In this document: in pieces, positions 1-9,116 of the stretch
Layout: each line of letters begins with the position of its first letter
How positions within the stretch are numbered: the first letter of the stretch is position 1
Assembly: GCF_001648595.1 (NCBI RefSeq)
Contig: NZ_LBAW01000019.1
Location: forward strand, 1 to 64,000
From: Legionella bozemanae
GTDB taxonomy: Bacteria; Pseudomonadota; Gammaproteobacteria; Legionellales; Legionellaceae
Length of the DNA stretch: 64,000 bases
Reading direction: 5' to 3'
Translations under genes and position numbers: made by a program
Notes under the pieces: generated by a model
Told to the model about the DNA's origin: nothing
Databases searched by the model: none
Seen by the model: only the letters and a program-made list of their open reading frames with translations

Positions 1-61
1 GAAATCAATTAGTTAGTCTAGACTAACTTGATTAAAGTGCCCCCTTATTTGGGGTAGAGCC

Positions 62-481
62 TTATTCTGTAGCAAATAAAATCAACGCAAGAATTGCAAA
101 GATCATCCCCAATCCATGTTTGAATGTTAGCCCTTGTTTAAGAAAGACGACGCATAACAAGAGAGTAATCATAGGATACATCGATGTGACGAGTACTACG
201 GGCATTGTAGGTCCGTTACGAAGCGCGACAATGAAAAAAATACAGGCAATGCCACTTGCTAAGCCGTTCAATAGTCCGTATGTACTCCCTTTAGGGCAAA
301 GATCCAGTTTGAAATCAAGTAATACTAAAGCGATGATGCCAGAAATCAATACACCTATGCTTGAATAAAAAGTGATGGACAGGGGATTAATAAAACTGGA
401 TGCTCTTGTGCCCCAATAGCCCCAGGCACCATAAAGACATAAAGCGATGAGTGAAGGATAATACCAAGAGCTAGGATTCAT
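62..481 (-). CDS. EamA/DMT-family small membrane transporter (single domain)
   Basis: This 139-residue protein is almost entirely hydrophobic, with about four to five membrane segments and a Gly-rich stretch (LLNGLASGIACIFFIVALRN) typical of the EamA half of drug/metabolite transporters. Classical members are about 300 residues with two EamA domains, so this is a half-size form that would have to dimerise. The substrate cannot be told from sequence. The ATG at 479-481 is the first start in the frame. It stands alone, followed on the same strand by nothing within the window. It could also be the remnant of a longer transporter, but the frame is clean from start to stop. Confidence 0.75.
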   Translation of the reverse strand: MNPSSWYYPSLIALCLYGAWGYWGTRASSFINPLSITFYSSIGVLISGIIALVLLDFKLDLCPKGSTYGLLNGLASGIACIFFIVALRNGPTMPVVLVTSMYPMITLLLCVVFLKQGLTFKHGLGMIFAILALILFATE

Positions 482-608
482 ACAAATTACCTTACCTGAT
501 AGCAGGTTTTACATAGTGGCTATATACCTTATAGGATAACCGCTAGTTTATTAAAAAAATACGGTACCGAGTATCCTTTCTTGATCCCCGGCTACAATTT
601 TTATTGCA

Positions 609-2138
609 TCAGCTTGGAACTACTCTTTGTTCAGCTGTTAGAGAACTGGATTGATAATCCAGTTCTCTTTGTTTCCCTAACCATTCAACTAATCGGGTAC
701 GAAACGTTTTAAAAAATAAGAAGAAACGATTGGATGAGCGAATTTGAGCTATTTCATCATTGTGATACAAATCCATCACCTCTTTTGAGGTAGTTAATTT
801 TAAATTTAAGGCAATTTTGTCTGCATGAAAAGCAATGTCAGTCAAAGCACAATTTTTTAATTTGAAGAAATCGTCAACAATTTCCCGACCTTCTATTTTA
901 AAATCAGTAAGCGTAAATTGATGCTTTACGAAGTAGGCACAGTTTTTACCATTTGTTGCTTTTAATTCTTCATTGGCACCTGCTTCAATAAGTTCCATAC
1001 TTAAATCATCAAAATGATAAAATCTTGCCCAATGAAGTGCGGTCATCCCATGATGGTCAGTTTGATTTACATTACATTTTAACTCGCGCATTTTTTCCAA
1101 AATATGCTTTGCAGCTTCTTTATCAGCCAGTTTGCAGGCTAAGAGCAAGGCTGTATTGTCATAAGAGGTTGCCAAGAGAAGTTTCGAGTTTGCCAAGCTC
1201 AATGCATGTTCCAGATTAAAAAGATTACGTTCAATAATGGCTTGATGCAACGGAGTATTGGTTGACACTACATCATCATAACTTCCCTTCTCAGGCAGAG
1301 AAAGCTGGCAAAATGGAGTGAGTTTCCTTAATGTTTCTTGGCATGAGCCGACAGATTTCAGTTCTTGCAGGTAGGCATTGAAAAAAATTTTAAGCGCGTC
1401 TAAATGATGTAATAAAGGCAGGGTATGCTTTAAAATGGTGGGGTGTAGAAAATCATTACTTTGTAAATAGCCCAGGAATGTTTGAAGTTTTTCTATACTG
1501 TTTTTATATCTTAATTGGGGAAGCATTGCTTCTATTATATCGTTCCGTAAAAGATCGAGTCTTTCTACGAATTTAAGAAATTTTTCAAGCGTTCGAAAAT
1601 CTTCCACAGAGGGATTCGTTGTGGTTAATAATTCTGCTATTAAAGGAATTAATTCAGAAGGCAGACTTTTACTGAGTCCAAACAGATCAAAAATTAAATA
1701 CCAATCACTACATTCTTCCGTATATTCCAACTCACCTTCGCCCGTGGTAAAACGTAGCGGAGTAACATGGGTTATTTGTGTATACCGGGTAAGTGTATCT
1801 TTTTTGGCTAAAAAACAGATGAGCTCATAAATTTTATCATCGCGTGCAGGGGCCATCCCAATTGCTTTAATCAGAGCCTTGCGCGTTTCCTGGCTTGTAT
1901 TTTCATTGATAAACACCTGCAAGGCCAAGACAGGATTAGAAAAACGTCTTGCTTTAATGAAGGAAACGAGATGAATGAAATCAGTTAACTGATCAAGTGC
2001 TTTGCCACCTGGAACTACCGTAAGCTCTTCGCCTACCAATGTCTCTATTTCATCAAAATGAACATCAGGTTTATTGACTAAGGCGATCATCTTATCACTT
2101 AAGAGGATTTTTTTTACTTCTACTTGTGATGAGGCCAT
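609..2138 (-). CDS. Ankyrin-repeat protein, putative Dot/Icm effector
   Basis: A 509-residue soluble protein with no signal peptide. Residues 1-290 are helical and unrecognised. Ankyrin-like repeats lie at roughly 295-325 (TPLHQAI), 327-358 (NTALLLACKLADKEAAKHIL) and 362-395 (GMTALHWARFYHFDDLSMEL). The C-terminal 110 residues end in SSSLTAEQRVVPS. The start at 2138 is preceded by AAGGA at good spacing. Ankyrin proteins of this size and architecture are common among Legionella type IV effectors. That role is inferred from family habit and not from a recognised catalytic domain. No PmrA-type box was found upstream. Confidence 0.75.
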   Translation of the reverse strand: MASSQVEVKKILLSDKMIALVNKPDVHFDEIETLVGEELTVVPGGKALDQLTDFIHLVSFIKARRFSNPVLALQVFINENTSQETRKALIKAIGMAPARDDKIYELICFLAKKDTLTRYTQITHVTPLRFTTGEGELEYTEECSDWYLIFDLFGLSKSLPSELIPLIAELLTTTNPSVEDFRTLEKFLKFVERLDLLRNDIIEAMLPQLRYKNSIEKLQTFLGYLQSNDFLHPTILKHTLPLLHHLDALKIFFNAYLQELKSVGSCQETLRKLTPFCQLSLPEKGSYDDVVSTNTPLHQAIIERNLFNLEHALSLANSKLLLATSYDNTALLLACKLADKEAAKHILEKMRELKCNVNQTDHHGMTALHWARFYHFDDLSMELIEAGANEELKATNGKNCAYFVKHQFTLTDFKIEGREIVDDFFKLKNCALTDIAFHADKIALNLKLTTSKEVMDLYHNDEIAQIRSSNRFFLFFKTFRTRLVEWLGKQRELDYQSSSLTAEQRVVPS

Positions 2139-2278
2139 AATCGTCCTTCTGTTAAGTCAATGGTTTGATTGGTAAAACATCTTACTTTAAATAAATTAAA
2201 TTCACAATTTGTAAAATTAGTGATTTTTATAGAAAATTAATATATGAAAAAAGACAATCGGCCTACGATAAAACGAAA

Positions 2279-2314
2279 TATCCACAAATTCTGTGGATAA
2301 GCATGTGGGTTATC
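2279..2314. promoter_or_regulatory. Cluster of DnaA-box-like sites, two in inverted orientation
   Basis: TGTGGATAA at 2292-2300 is a perfect DnaA box on the minus strand (TTATCCACA). It is mirrored by ATATCCACA at 2278-2286, giving an inverted pair TATCCACA/TGTGGATA with five bases between. A weaker TGTGGGTTA follows at 2306-2314. The cluster lies in the divergent gap between the ankyrin gene and lolC. It may bind DnaA, or it may simply be a hairpin. Confidence 0.4.
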
Positions 2315-2413
2315 TGATGAAGAAAATAATAAATAAGCCGAACTCAGTATAAGGTATATCTCTTGGGTGATTTTTTCTCTACAATAAGACTTTAACCAAA
2401 AATCAAAGCAAAT

Positions 2414-3658
2414 ATGTATAAACCATTAGCCCTTTTTATGGGGTTGCGCTATACGCGTTCCAGAAAGAAAAATCATTTTGTTTCTTTTATTTCGTTAAGC
2501 TCAATGCTTGGTATTGGCTTAGGAGTGATGGTTCTTATTACGGTCTTATCGGTAATGAATGGATTTGACCAGCAAATCCATAATCGGTTTTTCGGGATGG
2601 CTCCCGAAATTACGGTTTCTGGACCTAATGAACGACTTAGTGATTGGCCTGAAGTGGCTAAAAAAATCCAAACGATTCCTGAAATTAAAGCATTGGCCCC
2701 CTATGTTGGCGGACAAGGATTAATGGTTCATGACGGACAGGTTTTACCTGTTGTCCTGACGGGAGTTTTACCCGAAAAAGAACAACAGATGAGTCGCTTA
2801 CAAGATAAATTGCTTGCTGGGAGCTTAAGTAATTTAAAAGATTTTGGCATTATCTTGGGTAGAGGACTGGCAGACAGTATGGGAACAATGATTGGAGACA
2901 AGGTTACCGTCATGATTCCCCAAGCAACAGTTACCCCTGCTGGAATGATTCCTCGTTTTAAGCGATTTACTGTGGTTGGGGTTTTCTCAGCTGGAACCGG
3001 GTTTAATTTTGATACCAAATTGGCATTTATCAATATGGGAGATGCGCAAAAATTATTGCAAATGGGTGATGAGGTAACTGGAATCAAGATGAAAATAGGT
3101 AATGTTTACCAAGCACCTGAATTGTCTTATCGATTATCTCATTTATTAGGCGACGACTATCAGGTAGGTAATTGGACGCAGCAATATGGCGCATTTTTCC
3201 AAGCAGTTAAAATGGAAAAAACAATGATGTTTCTGATCTTGTTACTAATTATCGCAGTGGCTGCATTTAATCTAGTATCTTCCCTGGTGATGGTTGTTAA
3301 TGATAAACAAGCAGAGATCGCAATTTTAAGAACTATTGGTGCGACTCCTTCTACCATATTATGGACGTTTATTGTGCAAGGAATGATGGTAGGAATTGTA
3401 GGTACCTTTTTTGGTTTGCTTGGTGGATTAGTATTGGCAAAAAATGCAACCACAATTGTGAATCATCTGCAAACCTGGTTTCATTTTAAAGTTTTATCAT
3501 CCAGTATTTATTTTGTTGATTATTTGCCTTCTGAGATTCTGTTTAGCGATCTATGGAAAGTTTGTGTTATGGCGTTATTAATGAGTTTTCTTGCAACAAT
3601 TTATCCTGCCTGGCGGGCCTCAAAAACAGTAATTGCGGAGGCTTTGCATTATGAGTGA
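2414..3658 (+). CDS. lolC: LolC/LolE-family lipoprotein-releasing ABC transporter permease
   Basis: This 414-residue inner-membrane protein belongs to the LolC/E family, which extracts lipoproteins from the inner membrane and hands them to LolA. It shows an N-terminal membrane helix after a basic start ([20 protein letters not shown]), a long periplasmic domain of about 220 residues, and three C-terminal membrane helices (around 270-300, 320-345 and 380-400). The stop overlaps the lolD start by eight bases, so the pair is translationally coupled. Only one permease gene is present here, unlike the lolC-lolD-lolE order of enterics, so it may act as a LolF-type homodimer unless a second permease lies elsewhere. 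Confidence 0.92.
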   Translation: MYKPLALFMGLRYTRSRKKNHFVSFISLSSMLGIGLGVMVLITVLSVMNGFDQQIHNRFFGMAPEITVSGPNERLSDWPEVAKKIQTIPEIKALAPYVGGQGLMVHDGQVLPVVLTGVLPEKEQQMSRLQDKLLAGSLSNLKDFGIILGRGLADSMGTMIGDKVTVMIPQATVTPAGMIPRFKRFTVVGVFSAGTGFNFDTKLAFINMGDAQKLLQMGDEVTGIKMKIGNVYQAPELSYRLSHLLGDDYQVGNWTQQYGAFFQAVKMEKTMMFLILLLIIAVAAFNLVSSLVMVVNDKQAEIAILRTIGATPSTILWTFIVQGMMVGIVGTFFGLLGGLVLAKNATTIVNHLQTWFHFKVLSSSIYFVDYLPSEILFSDLWKVCVMALLMSFLATIYPAWRASKTVIAEALHYE

Positions 3659-4334
3659 TGTTATTTTAAATGCGGAAAAACTATGCAAGTCATACAATGA
3701 CGGTACTTCCAAAGTCGAAGTATTGCGAGGGATTGATTTGTCCATAGCTCAAGGGGAGCGTTTGGCAATTATTGGGCCTTCAGGATCTGGAAAAAGCACT
3801 TTATTGCATTTGTTGGGTGGATTGGATAAACCAACAAGCGGAGATGTATGCATTAAGGATGTAAATTGGCAAAAGATAAACGAAAAACAACGATGTAAAC
3901 TACGCAATCAAGGTTTGGGATTTATCTATCAGTTTCATCACTTGTTACCTGAGTTTACCGCCCTTGAAAATGTTTGCATGCCTTTATTATTGGCAAATAT
4001 CTCAGTGAAGGATGCAGAGGCTGAAGCAAGCAAAATGTTGGATGATGTTGGTCTTAAAGAAAGAAAAACTCATAAACCTGCACAGCTTTCAGGCGGAGAG
4101 CGACAACGGGTTGCCATAGCTCGAGCTTTGGTGCATCAACCCTATTGTGTATTGGCAGATGAACCTACGGGAAACCTGGATCAGACAACTGCAACAAAAG
4201 TATTTGATTTAATGCTGGAGTTGAATAGAAAAATGAATACTGCTTTGGTTATTGTGACTCATGATCAGCAATTAGCCAATCAAATGGATAGAGTTTTAGT
4301 GCTAGGAGAAGGCACTTTATCTGACTTTAAGTAG
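3651..4334 (+). CDS. lolD: Lipoprotein-releasing system ATP-binding protein LolD
   Basis: A 227-residue ABC ATPase that powers lipoprotein release with the upstream permease. Walker A (GPSGSGKST), signature ([15 protein letters not shown]) and Walker B ([12 protein letters not shown]) are all intact, and the switch His is in VIVTHD. I place the start at the ATG at 3651 because GGAGG at 3637-3641 lies nine bases upstream. A TTG at 3633 would add six residues (MRRLCI) atypical of the family. The ATG lies inside the lolC stop region, so expression should be coupled to lolC. Confidence 0.95.
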   Translation: MSDVILNAEKLCKSYNDGTSKVEVLRGIDLSIAQGERLAIIGPSGSGKSTLLHLLGGLDKPTSGDVCIKDVNWQKINEKQRCKLRNQGLGFIYQFHHLLPEFTALENVCMPLLLANISVKDAEAEASKMLDDVGLKERKTHKPAQLSGGERQRVAIARALVHQPYCVLADEPTGNLDQTTATKVFDLMLELNRKMNTALVIVTHDQQLANQMDRVLVLGEGTLSDFK

Positions 4335-4395
4335 CTCTGACTATTAGCTAAGTCCAACCGGAATTGTTTCGAATTATAAAACAGGAAATAATAAG

Positions 4396-4689
4396 ATGTT
4401 TAAAAAAACTGAAAAGATTGGTAAAAAGCGATCCTCCGATGATTTGCCTCGAGATATCCCCTTGAGTAACTCACCAGGAAGTTTAATAGATAAGATCAAA
4501 GCAGACAAAAAACAATATGAGCTTACAGATGTTGGACTTCCATTAACTTCTCATGGTTTTTTGTCTTCTAAAAGAAGCCGTAACACCTTAAAAGAAAAGG
4601 ATTTTCAATCGCATCATCGTGCAGGATTAGAAACAATACTCGAAGAGTCAAGCGAAGAAGAGACTAAAAGTGAATTTATTCCACTCTAG
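4396..4689 (+). CDS. Small disordered acidic-tail protein, unknown
   Basis: A 97-residue hydrophilic protein that I do not recognise. The N-terminal half is basic (KKTEKIGKKRSSDD) and the C-terminus is acidic (LEESSEEETKSEF). An acidic block near the C-terminus is a known feature of many Dot/Icm substrates, so a secreted effector is possible but unproven. The start has AGGAAATAA eight to twelve bases upstream. It follows lolD by about 60 bases on the same strand and may be co-transcribed with it. No hydrophobic segment or repeat is visible. Confidence 0.55.
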   Translation: MFKKTEKIGKKRSSDDLPRDIPLSNSPGSLIDKIKADKKQYELTDVGLPLTSHGFLSSKRSRNTLKEKDFQSHHRAGLETILEESSEEETKSEFIPL

Positions 4690-4717
4690 CCTATTAGTCT
4701 TGTAACATTTTATGAAT

Positions 4718-4748
4718 TGAAGCAGAATCTGTATGGAGTTCTGCTTCA
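4718..4748. terminator. Hairpin between convergent genes
   Basis: TGAAGCAGAA at 4718-4727 pairs perfectly with TTCTGCTTCA at 4739-4748 around an 11-base loop. It lies between the convergent ends of the 97-residue gene and asnS. There is no clean T-run on either side, so a bidirectional terminator is likely but not certain. Confidence 0.5.
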
Positions 4749-4771
4749 TATCCAAGAAGATAGATTTATTC

Positions 4772-6175
4772 TTAATAATCAGCATGTCCTGGTGTGCGTG
4801 GAAAAGGAATGACATCGCGTACATTGGCTAAACCGGTAACATAGCTTACCAATCGTTCGAAACCTAAACCAAAGCCTGCATGGGGTACTGTGCCGTAACG
4901 ACGCAGATCCCTATACCATTGATAACTTTCTTTATTTAGATTGCATTCCTCGATGCGCTTATCCAGAATATCCAGACGTTCTTCGCGCTGACTGCCGCCG
5001 ATGATTTCACCGATCCCGGGTGCTAAAACATCCATAGCAGCAACCGTTTTTCCATCATCGTTGAGGCGCATATAAAAACCTTTAATTTCTTGAGGATAAT
5101 TGGTCAGTATGACGGGTTTTTTGCAGTGAACCTCTGCTAAATAGCGCTCATGTTCAGATTGTAAATCCAATCCCCAACTCACTGGAAATTCGAATGATTG
5201 CTCTGCTTTTTCCAAAATTTTAATGGCATCAGTGTACGTCATGATTTCAAAATCTGAATTAACAATATGTTCCAGGCGTTCAATACATCCGGGGGCAACG
5301 AATTGATTGAAAAAGTCCATATCATCCGCACGCTCGTTCAGAACAGCTTTGCATAAATAGCGCAGCATCGTTTGGCTTAAATCACAAATATCGTACAAAG
5401 TAGCAAAAGCAACTTCAGGCTCAATCATCCAGAATTCCGCCAGATGACGGCTTGTATTTGAGTTTTCAGCGCGAAAAGTTGGCCCAAAAGTATATACTTT
5501 GGACATAGCCATACAATAGGCTTCTAGGTTTAACTGGCCTGAAACGGTAAGAAAAGTCTCTTTAGCAAAAAAGTCTTTGCTAAAGTCAGTTTGGCCGTAT
5601 TCATTTTTAGGCACATTTAAAAGATCTAAAGTGGATACGCGAAACATTTCACCTGCACCTTCACAATCACTTGAGGTGATAATGGGGGTATGCACCCAAA
5701 AAAAGCCTTGTTCATGGAAAAAACGATGGATGGCTTGTGACAGACAATGGCGGATTCGCGTCACCGCACTAATTGTATTCGTACGAGGCCGTAGATGGGC
5801 TACTTCACGTAGAAATTCCAGTGTATGACGTTTCGCTTGAATAGGATAGGTATCCGGATTTTCTACCCAACCTACGACTTTAATCGAGTCAGCCTGAATT
5901 TCAAAAGCTTGGCCTTTTCCTTGTGATGCAACTAATTTTCCTGAGGCAATCAGTGAGCATCCAGCAGTAAGTTTGCTGACTTCATCATGATAATTAGATA
6001 AACCATCTGTAGCTACGATTTGAATAGGAGCAAAACAGGAGCCATCATGCAGGCTAATAAAAGATAAGCCCATTTTGGAATCACGTCGGGTCTTTACCCA
6101 ACCTCTAACAGTAACGTGTTCATCAATGCGGATTTCACCATCTAAACACTGTTTTATGGTAAAAGCTTTGGTCAT
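4772..6175 (-). CDS. asnS: Asparaginyl-tRNA synthetase
   Basis: A 467-residue class IIb synthetase that charges tRNA-Asn. An N-terminal OB-fold anticodon-binding domain ([15 protein letters not shown] onward, about 20-105) is followed by the class II core. Motif 2 is seen in [16 protein letters not shown] and motif 3 in [15 protein letters not shown] close to the C-terminus. AsnRS rather than AspRS is indicated by overall length (AspRS is near 590) and by the [15 protein letters not shown] segment. The gene stands alone with its own upstream region, which is 538 bases long and has no other gene. Confidence 0.97.
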   Translation of the reverse strand: MTKAFTIKQCLDGEIRIDEHVTVRGWVKTRRDSKMGLSFISLHDGSCFAPIQIVATDGLSNYHDEVSKLTAGCSLIASGKLVASQGKGQAFEIQADSIKVVGWVENPDTYPIQAKRHTLEFLREVAHLRPRTNTISAVTRIRHCLSQAIHRFFHEQGFFWVHTPIITSSDCEGAGEMFRVSTLDLLNVPKNEYGQTDFSKDFFAKETFLTVSGQLNLEAYCMAMSKVYTFGPTFRAENSNTSRHLAEFWMIEPEVAFATLYDICDLSQTMLRYLCKAVLNERADDMDFFNQFVAPGCIERLEHIVNSDFEIMTYTDAIKILEKAEQSFEFPVSWGLDLQSEHERYLAEVHCKKPVILTNYPQEIKGFYMRLNDDGKTVAAMDVLAPGIGEIIGGSQREERLDILDKRIEECNLNKESYQWYRDLRRYGTVPHAGFGLGFERLVSYVTGLANVRDVIPFPRTPGHADY

Positions 6176-6713
6176 TTTTTACTCCTCATTCTATATATAT
6201 TTTGCGCGGTCACAAAGCATTTTTAGTGTTTATTTCCATTACGAAAATCAGACTATTTAGGCGCAAGCTAGCGAAATGCAAACAAGCCTTAGTACTTTTT
6301 TAAATTCTATCAGTCTGATATACATTTTCGATTGAAGAATTCATTAGGTTAGCGAGACTGGATATGCCAAAAAAATCGCAATTTGTGACCTCATGAAGTA
6401 TAGATACCTTCAACTAAAAATGAGATGATACACTGGGGTTATCCGCATTTCTACTATCTTGGTACTAAAAGGCATGGATTTTCTGCTCTAGTGCGGTACT
6501 CCTAAAATAAAACTTTTAAATTACATATCAGTAAAAATGAAAGTGCTTAATTGGGATCTGTCTGCAATTCCCGAGATTTAAGTCGCAATGAGTTGATTTT
6601 GCAAGCACTGAGCAGCGTACATAAAAGTATGGCGGCATCGGAATACAGAAAATCAAGGCTTTGCGCGAAGATAACAGAATTATAAGCAGGCCCTAGATCA
6701 TTGAGGAAATATT
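6176..6713. other. 538-bp intergenic region with no recognised gene
   Basis: This gap separates the divergent asnS and the secreted-protein gene at 6714. It is AT-rich. The stretch around 6445-6500 (CTACTATCTTGG onward) resembles the start of the degenerate repeat seen at 12171-12283. GAGGA at about 6700-6704 serves the downstream gene. I found no tRNA, riboswitch or conserved small RNA in it. Confidence 0.5.
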
Positions 6714-7274
6714 ATGTTGCGAATAGTACTCTGTATTTTATTGTTTTTTGGTTCTTGTATGGCCACAGCAAATGATACGATATTAAAATTATACAGACCT
6801 TATGGGGATGCGACAGAACAGGTAACTCCTCAAGTGAAAAAGATACTCAAGGGAGAGTGCTATTCTCAATCACAACTCATCATCCGCGAAGATGCCTGGC
6901 GTTGTAGTGCACATGGCAAAACTTATGATCCTTGTTTTGTTAAATCAGGTCCAAACAGGACAGAGGCTTTATGTCCTCAATCTCCCTGGATTGGCGATAG
7001 TGTACAAATTAATGTGAGGCAGCCTTTGAATAATGAGCTCAATGAAACTTTGGATATGTATCGCGCTTATCCTTGGGGAGTCGAGTTAACCACTGGAGAG
7101 CGTTGTAAAGCAATTCATTCAGAAAAAACTTATGATCAAATGCCGATACGTTACAAATGCAACAATAAAAATTACTTAGTAGGTCATTTACAACGATGTA
7201 AAACAGTATGGAGTATACTGGAAAAAACGCCCCAAGGTGTTGTGACAGTAGAGCTAAGCAAAGCGTGGTTCTGA
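6714..7274 (+). CDS. Secreted cysteine-containing protein of unknown function
   Basis: A 186-residue protein with a clear signal peptide (MLRIVLCILLFFGSCMATA, cleavage likely after the ATA-N region). The mature part holds seven cysteines, suggesting disulfide bonds in the periplasm or outside the cell. I do not recognise the fold. A cysteine within the signal region is not in a convincing lipobox. The ATG is preceded by GAGGAAATATT. It stands alone between two gene-free stretches, so no functional context can be read from its neighbours. Confidence 0.7.
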   Translation: MLRIVLCILLFFGSCMATANDTILKLYRPYGDATEQVTPQVKKILKGECYSQSQLIIREDAWRCSAHGKTYDPCFVKSGPNRTEALCPQSPWIGDSVQINVRQPLNNELNETLDMYRAYPWGVELTTGERCKAIHSEKTYDQMPIRYKCNNKNYLVGHLQRCKTVWSILEKTPQGVVTVELSKAWF

Positions 7275-7432
7275 ACAGAATATGAGAAAAATCATTTGCC
7301 GCTTTAAATTAATTATTTGATTTTAAATAATTTTTATTGATTATGTTGTAAAAAAATTAGAAAATCCACTCGCTTTTTAAAAGCTATTTATATTTTTTAA
7401 TCATAATTAATTTTAAAGTCTAGGATTAGCAA

Positions 7433-7993
7433 ATGCAAAATAAACAAGAAAAACTCTTTGAAAATGCTCGCTTTCTTAATAATGAAAAAGAAATCGACCG
7501 TTTGCAAAATTCAAATGAATATAATCCATATAAAATTATTTTCTTATGCCAGGAAAATTTAAATTTTATACAGCCTCTAATAGCCGATCCTAAAGGGGAA
7601 GAACTTCCTGAAGCTTTTTATGATGAAGCTCTTCAACTGGAATTATTAAATAAACTGGGTAACTATTATTTATCTCTATATAAAGCATTAAGTTCTATTA
7701 AAAATCCAACAGAAGGTGACGAATTAGATCAGGTGAAATATAGGAAGCTCGCTGAAGAATACAATTTTGAAGCAGTGAAGCAAATGGATATAGAGTTGGA
7801 AAGAGTTCAATTTGATGAAAATTATGCAATGGCACTGTATTTAAATGATTTGGAAGAAAATGAGGCTTCCCCAATATATTCAGGGCAACGATTCTTTAAA
7901 TTAGAACCCAAAGATGATGATTCTAATATTCATCTGGAACAACAGAATAAGGAAGAAGATAGTCCATCGAAAAAAAGAAGATTATCCATGTAG
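7433..7993 (+). CDS. Hypothetical acidic protein with C-terminal NLS-like motif
   Basis: A 186-residue soluble, strongly hydrophilic protein with no signal peptide and no recognised domain. It is acidic through residues 100-176 and then ends in EEDSPSKKRRLSM. KKRR with a preceding Pro/Ser resembles a eukaryotic monopartite nuclear localisation signal. In a Legionella setting, and together with the acidic block just before it, this suggests a possible translocated effector that acts in the host nucleus. That is inference only. The upstream 160 bases are very AT-rich. Paired TTAAT motifs there are spaced ten rather than eleven bases and do not make a convincing PmrA box. Confidence 0.6.
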   Translation: MQNKQEKLFENARFLNNEKEIDRLQNSNEYNPYKIIFLCQENLNFIQPLIADPKGEELPEAFYDEALQLELLNKLGNYYLSLYKALSSIKNPTEGDELDQVKYRKLAEEYNFEAVKQMDIELERVQFDENYAMALYLNDLEENEASPIYSGQRFFKLEPKDDDSNIHLEQQNKEEDSPSKKRRLSM

Positions 7994-8095
7994 TTTGTTG
8001 ATGTACATGATCACAATGGTGTCAACTTAAGAAAGTCCAAGCATATATGCTGCCTTTCAGCCCGATAGCCGTCAACCCTAGTATAAAGCGGATAT

Positions 8096-8180
8096 TGTCA
8101 TTCCTGCGCAGGAAGGAATCCATCCATGATGGAGCACACTGCCAATATAAAAATGGATCCCCGCCTGCGCGAGGATGACA
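8096..8180. repeat. Palindromic intergenic repeat (TCATTCCTGCGCAGG type)
   Basis: The left arm TTGTCATTCCTGCGCAGG and the right arm GCCTGCGCGAGGATGACAA are near-complementary over about 85 bases, with internal ATCCATCC/GGATCC pairing. This is the form of a REP-type dispersed repeat. Only one copy is seen in the window. Confidence 0.6.
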
Positions 8181-8239
8181 AATTTATTTGCGAATTGAGC
8201 AAGATAGCAACTGTCTTGAATTTTATTTCAAGACAGCAA

Positions 8240-8370
8240 ACGTAGGTCGGGCCTTGGCTCGACAAATCGATGTTACTCTCCAAACCAATTTCTCCAGAAG
8301 CTATTTTTATGAATGAATTTTTTATTAATTGAAAATTGTCGGGCCAAGGCCCGATCTTGTATCTACGCTT
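8240..8370. repeat. Inverted repeat with GTCGGGCC arms
   Basis: ACGTAGGTCGGGCCTTGGCT (from 8240) and TGTCGGGCCAAGGCCCGATC (from 8337) are inverted copies, ending outward in ACGTAG and CTACGC. About 75 bases of unrelated AT-rich sequence lie between them. This fills the rest of the 484-bp gap between 7994 and 8477, in which I see no gene. Confidence 0.55.
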
Positions 8371-8477
8371 GCTTTTCAGCCCAGTCTTTTGGATGCCAGA
8401 ATATTTTTCTTAAGTTGTCGCCGCAAAGAAGACATGATGAAATAACTCAGTTTGAGTGAGGTAGACCTCTTGGATCT

Positions 8478-9113
8478 CTACGAAGAAGCCTCCGGAGCTG
8501 CTTTTTTGAAGGGTTCCAGGGTCAAACAATGACTATTGATTTCATTGATAAGAGGATAGTTATCCATTGGAAAATGAAACCGGTTTGCATTGTAGATCTG
8601 AGGAATAAGGCAGAGATCTGCTAAAGTAAGCGCATTCCCAAAGCAAAAAGATTGACTGCGTTTAATAGGCTGCAATTTCGCTTCAAAAGCATCAAATCCG
8701 GCTTTAAGCCAATGGTGATACCATTCTGTAACTTGTGCTTCATTCACTTGAAATTGCTCTTTTAACCGATTTAATACTCTTAAATTATTCAAAGGATGCA
8801 TATCACAAGCAACGATTAAGGCAAGCGATCTTACTGTGGCCCTATCCAGTGGATTTTGAGGTAATAAAGCAGGTGTTGGGTAAGTCTCATCCAGATAGTC
8901 GATAATGGCAAGTGATTGATTAATCACTTTTCCATTGACTTCCAAGCTGGGAACTAATTCTTGAGGATTTATCTTTCGATATTCAGGGCTATGTTGCTCT
9001 CCGCCATGATTCACTAAATGAATATCAATTTTTTCATAAGTGATATTTTTCAGGTTCAGAGCAATACGAACACGATAACAGGCTGTCGAACGAAAATAGT
9101 CATAAAGTTTCAT
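8478..9113 (-). CDS. maiA: Maleylacetoacetate isomerase (zeta-class GST)
   Basis: A 211-residue glutathione-transferase-fold enzyme that isomerises maleylacetoacetate to fumarylacetoacetate in tyrosine breakdown. The N-terminus has the zeta-class signature YFRSTACYRVRIALNLK with the catalytic Ser-Thr-Ala-Cys segment at residues 9-12. NPQELVPSLEVNG and INQSLAIIDYLDETYP follow the glutathione site. It lies three bases downstream of the fumarylacetoacetase gene, so the two are one operon and their products act in succession. Confidence 0.93.
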   Translation of the reverse strand: MKLYDYFRSTACYRVRIALNLKNITYEKIDIHLVNHGGEQHSPEYRKINPQELVPSLEVNGKVINQSLAIIDYLDETYPTPALLPQNPLDRATVRSLALIVACDMHPLNNLRVLNRLKEQFQVNEAQVTEWYHHWLKAGFDAFEAKLQPIKRSQSFCFGNALTLADLCLIPQIYNANRFHFPMDNYPLINEINSHCLTLEPFKKAAPEASS

Positions 9114-9116
9114 TAC

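Larger units (their letters stand above)
8014..8424. mobile_element. Relic inverted-repeat element carrying other repeats inside
   Basis: The left end CAATGGTGTCAACTTAAG (8014-8031) and the right end CTTAAGTTGTCGCCGC (8409-8424) are imperfect inverted repeats. They match the ends of the element at 34645-34768. Flanking ACATGATCA (8005-8013) and ACATGATGA (8432-8440) agree at eight of nine positions, as expected for an aged 9-bp target duplication. The inside holds two other palindromic repeats and no coding sequence. The right boundary is less certain because a few extra bases separate it from the flank. Confidence 0.5.

Noticed and set aside
7360-7432. Paired TTAAT motifs before the gene at 7433 as a PmrA box
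   Set aside because: The two motifs are spaced ten bases instead of eleven and lack the leading C; in such AT-rich sequence this is expected by chance.
8098-8283. 61-codon minus-strand reading frame
   Set aside because: It lies within palindromic repeats and has no ribosome binding site; it is a by-product of the repeat sequence.
8014-8424. Complete insertion sequence with transposase
   Set aside because: The element has end-like inverted repeats but the inside is too short and holds only other repeats.
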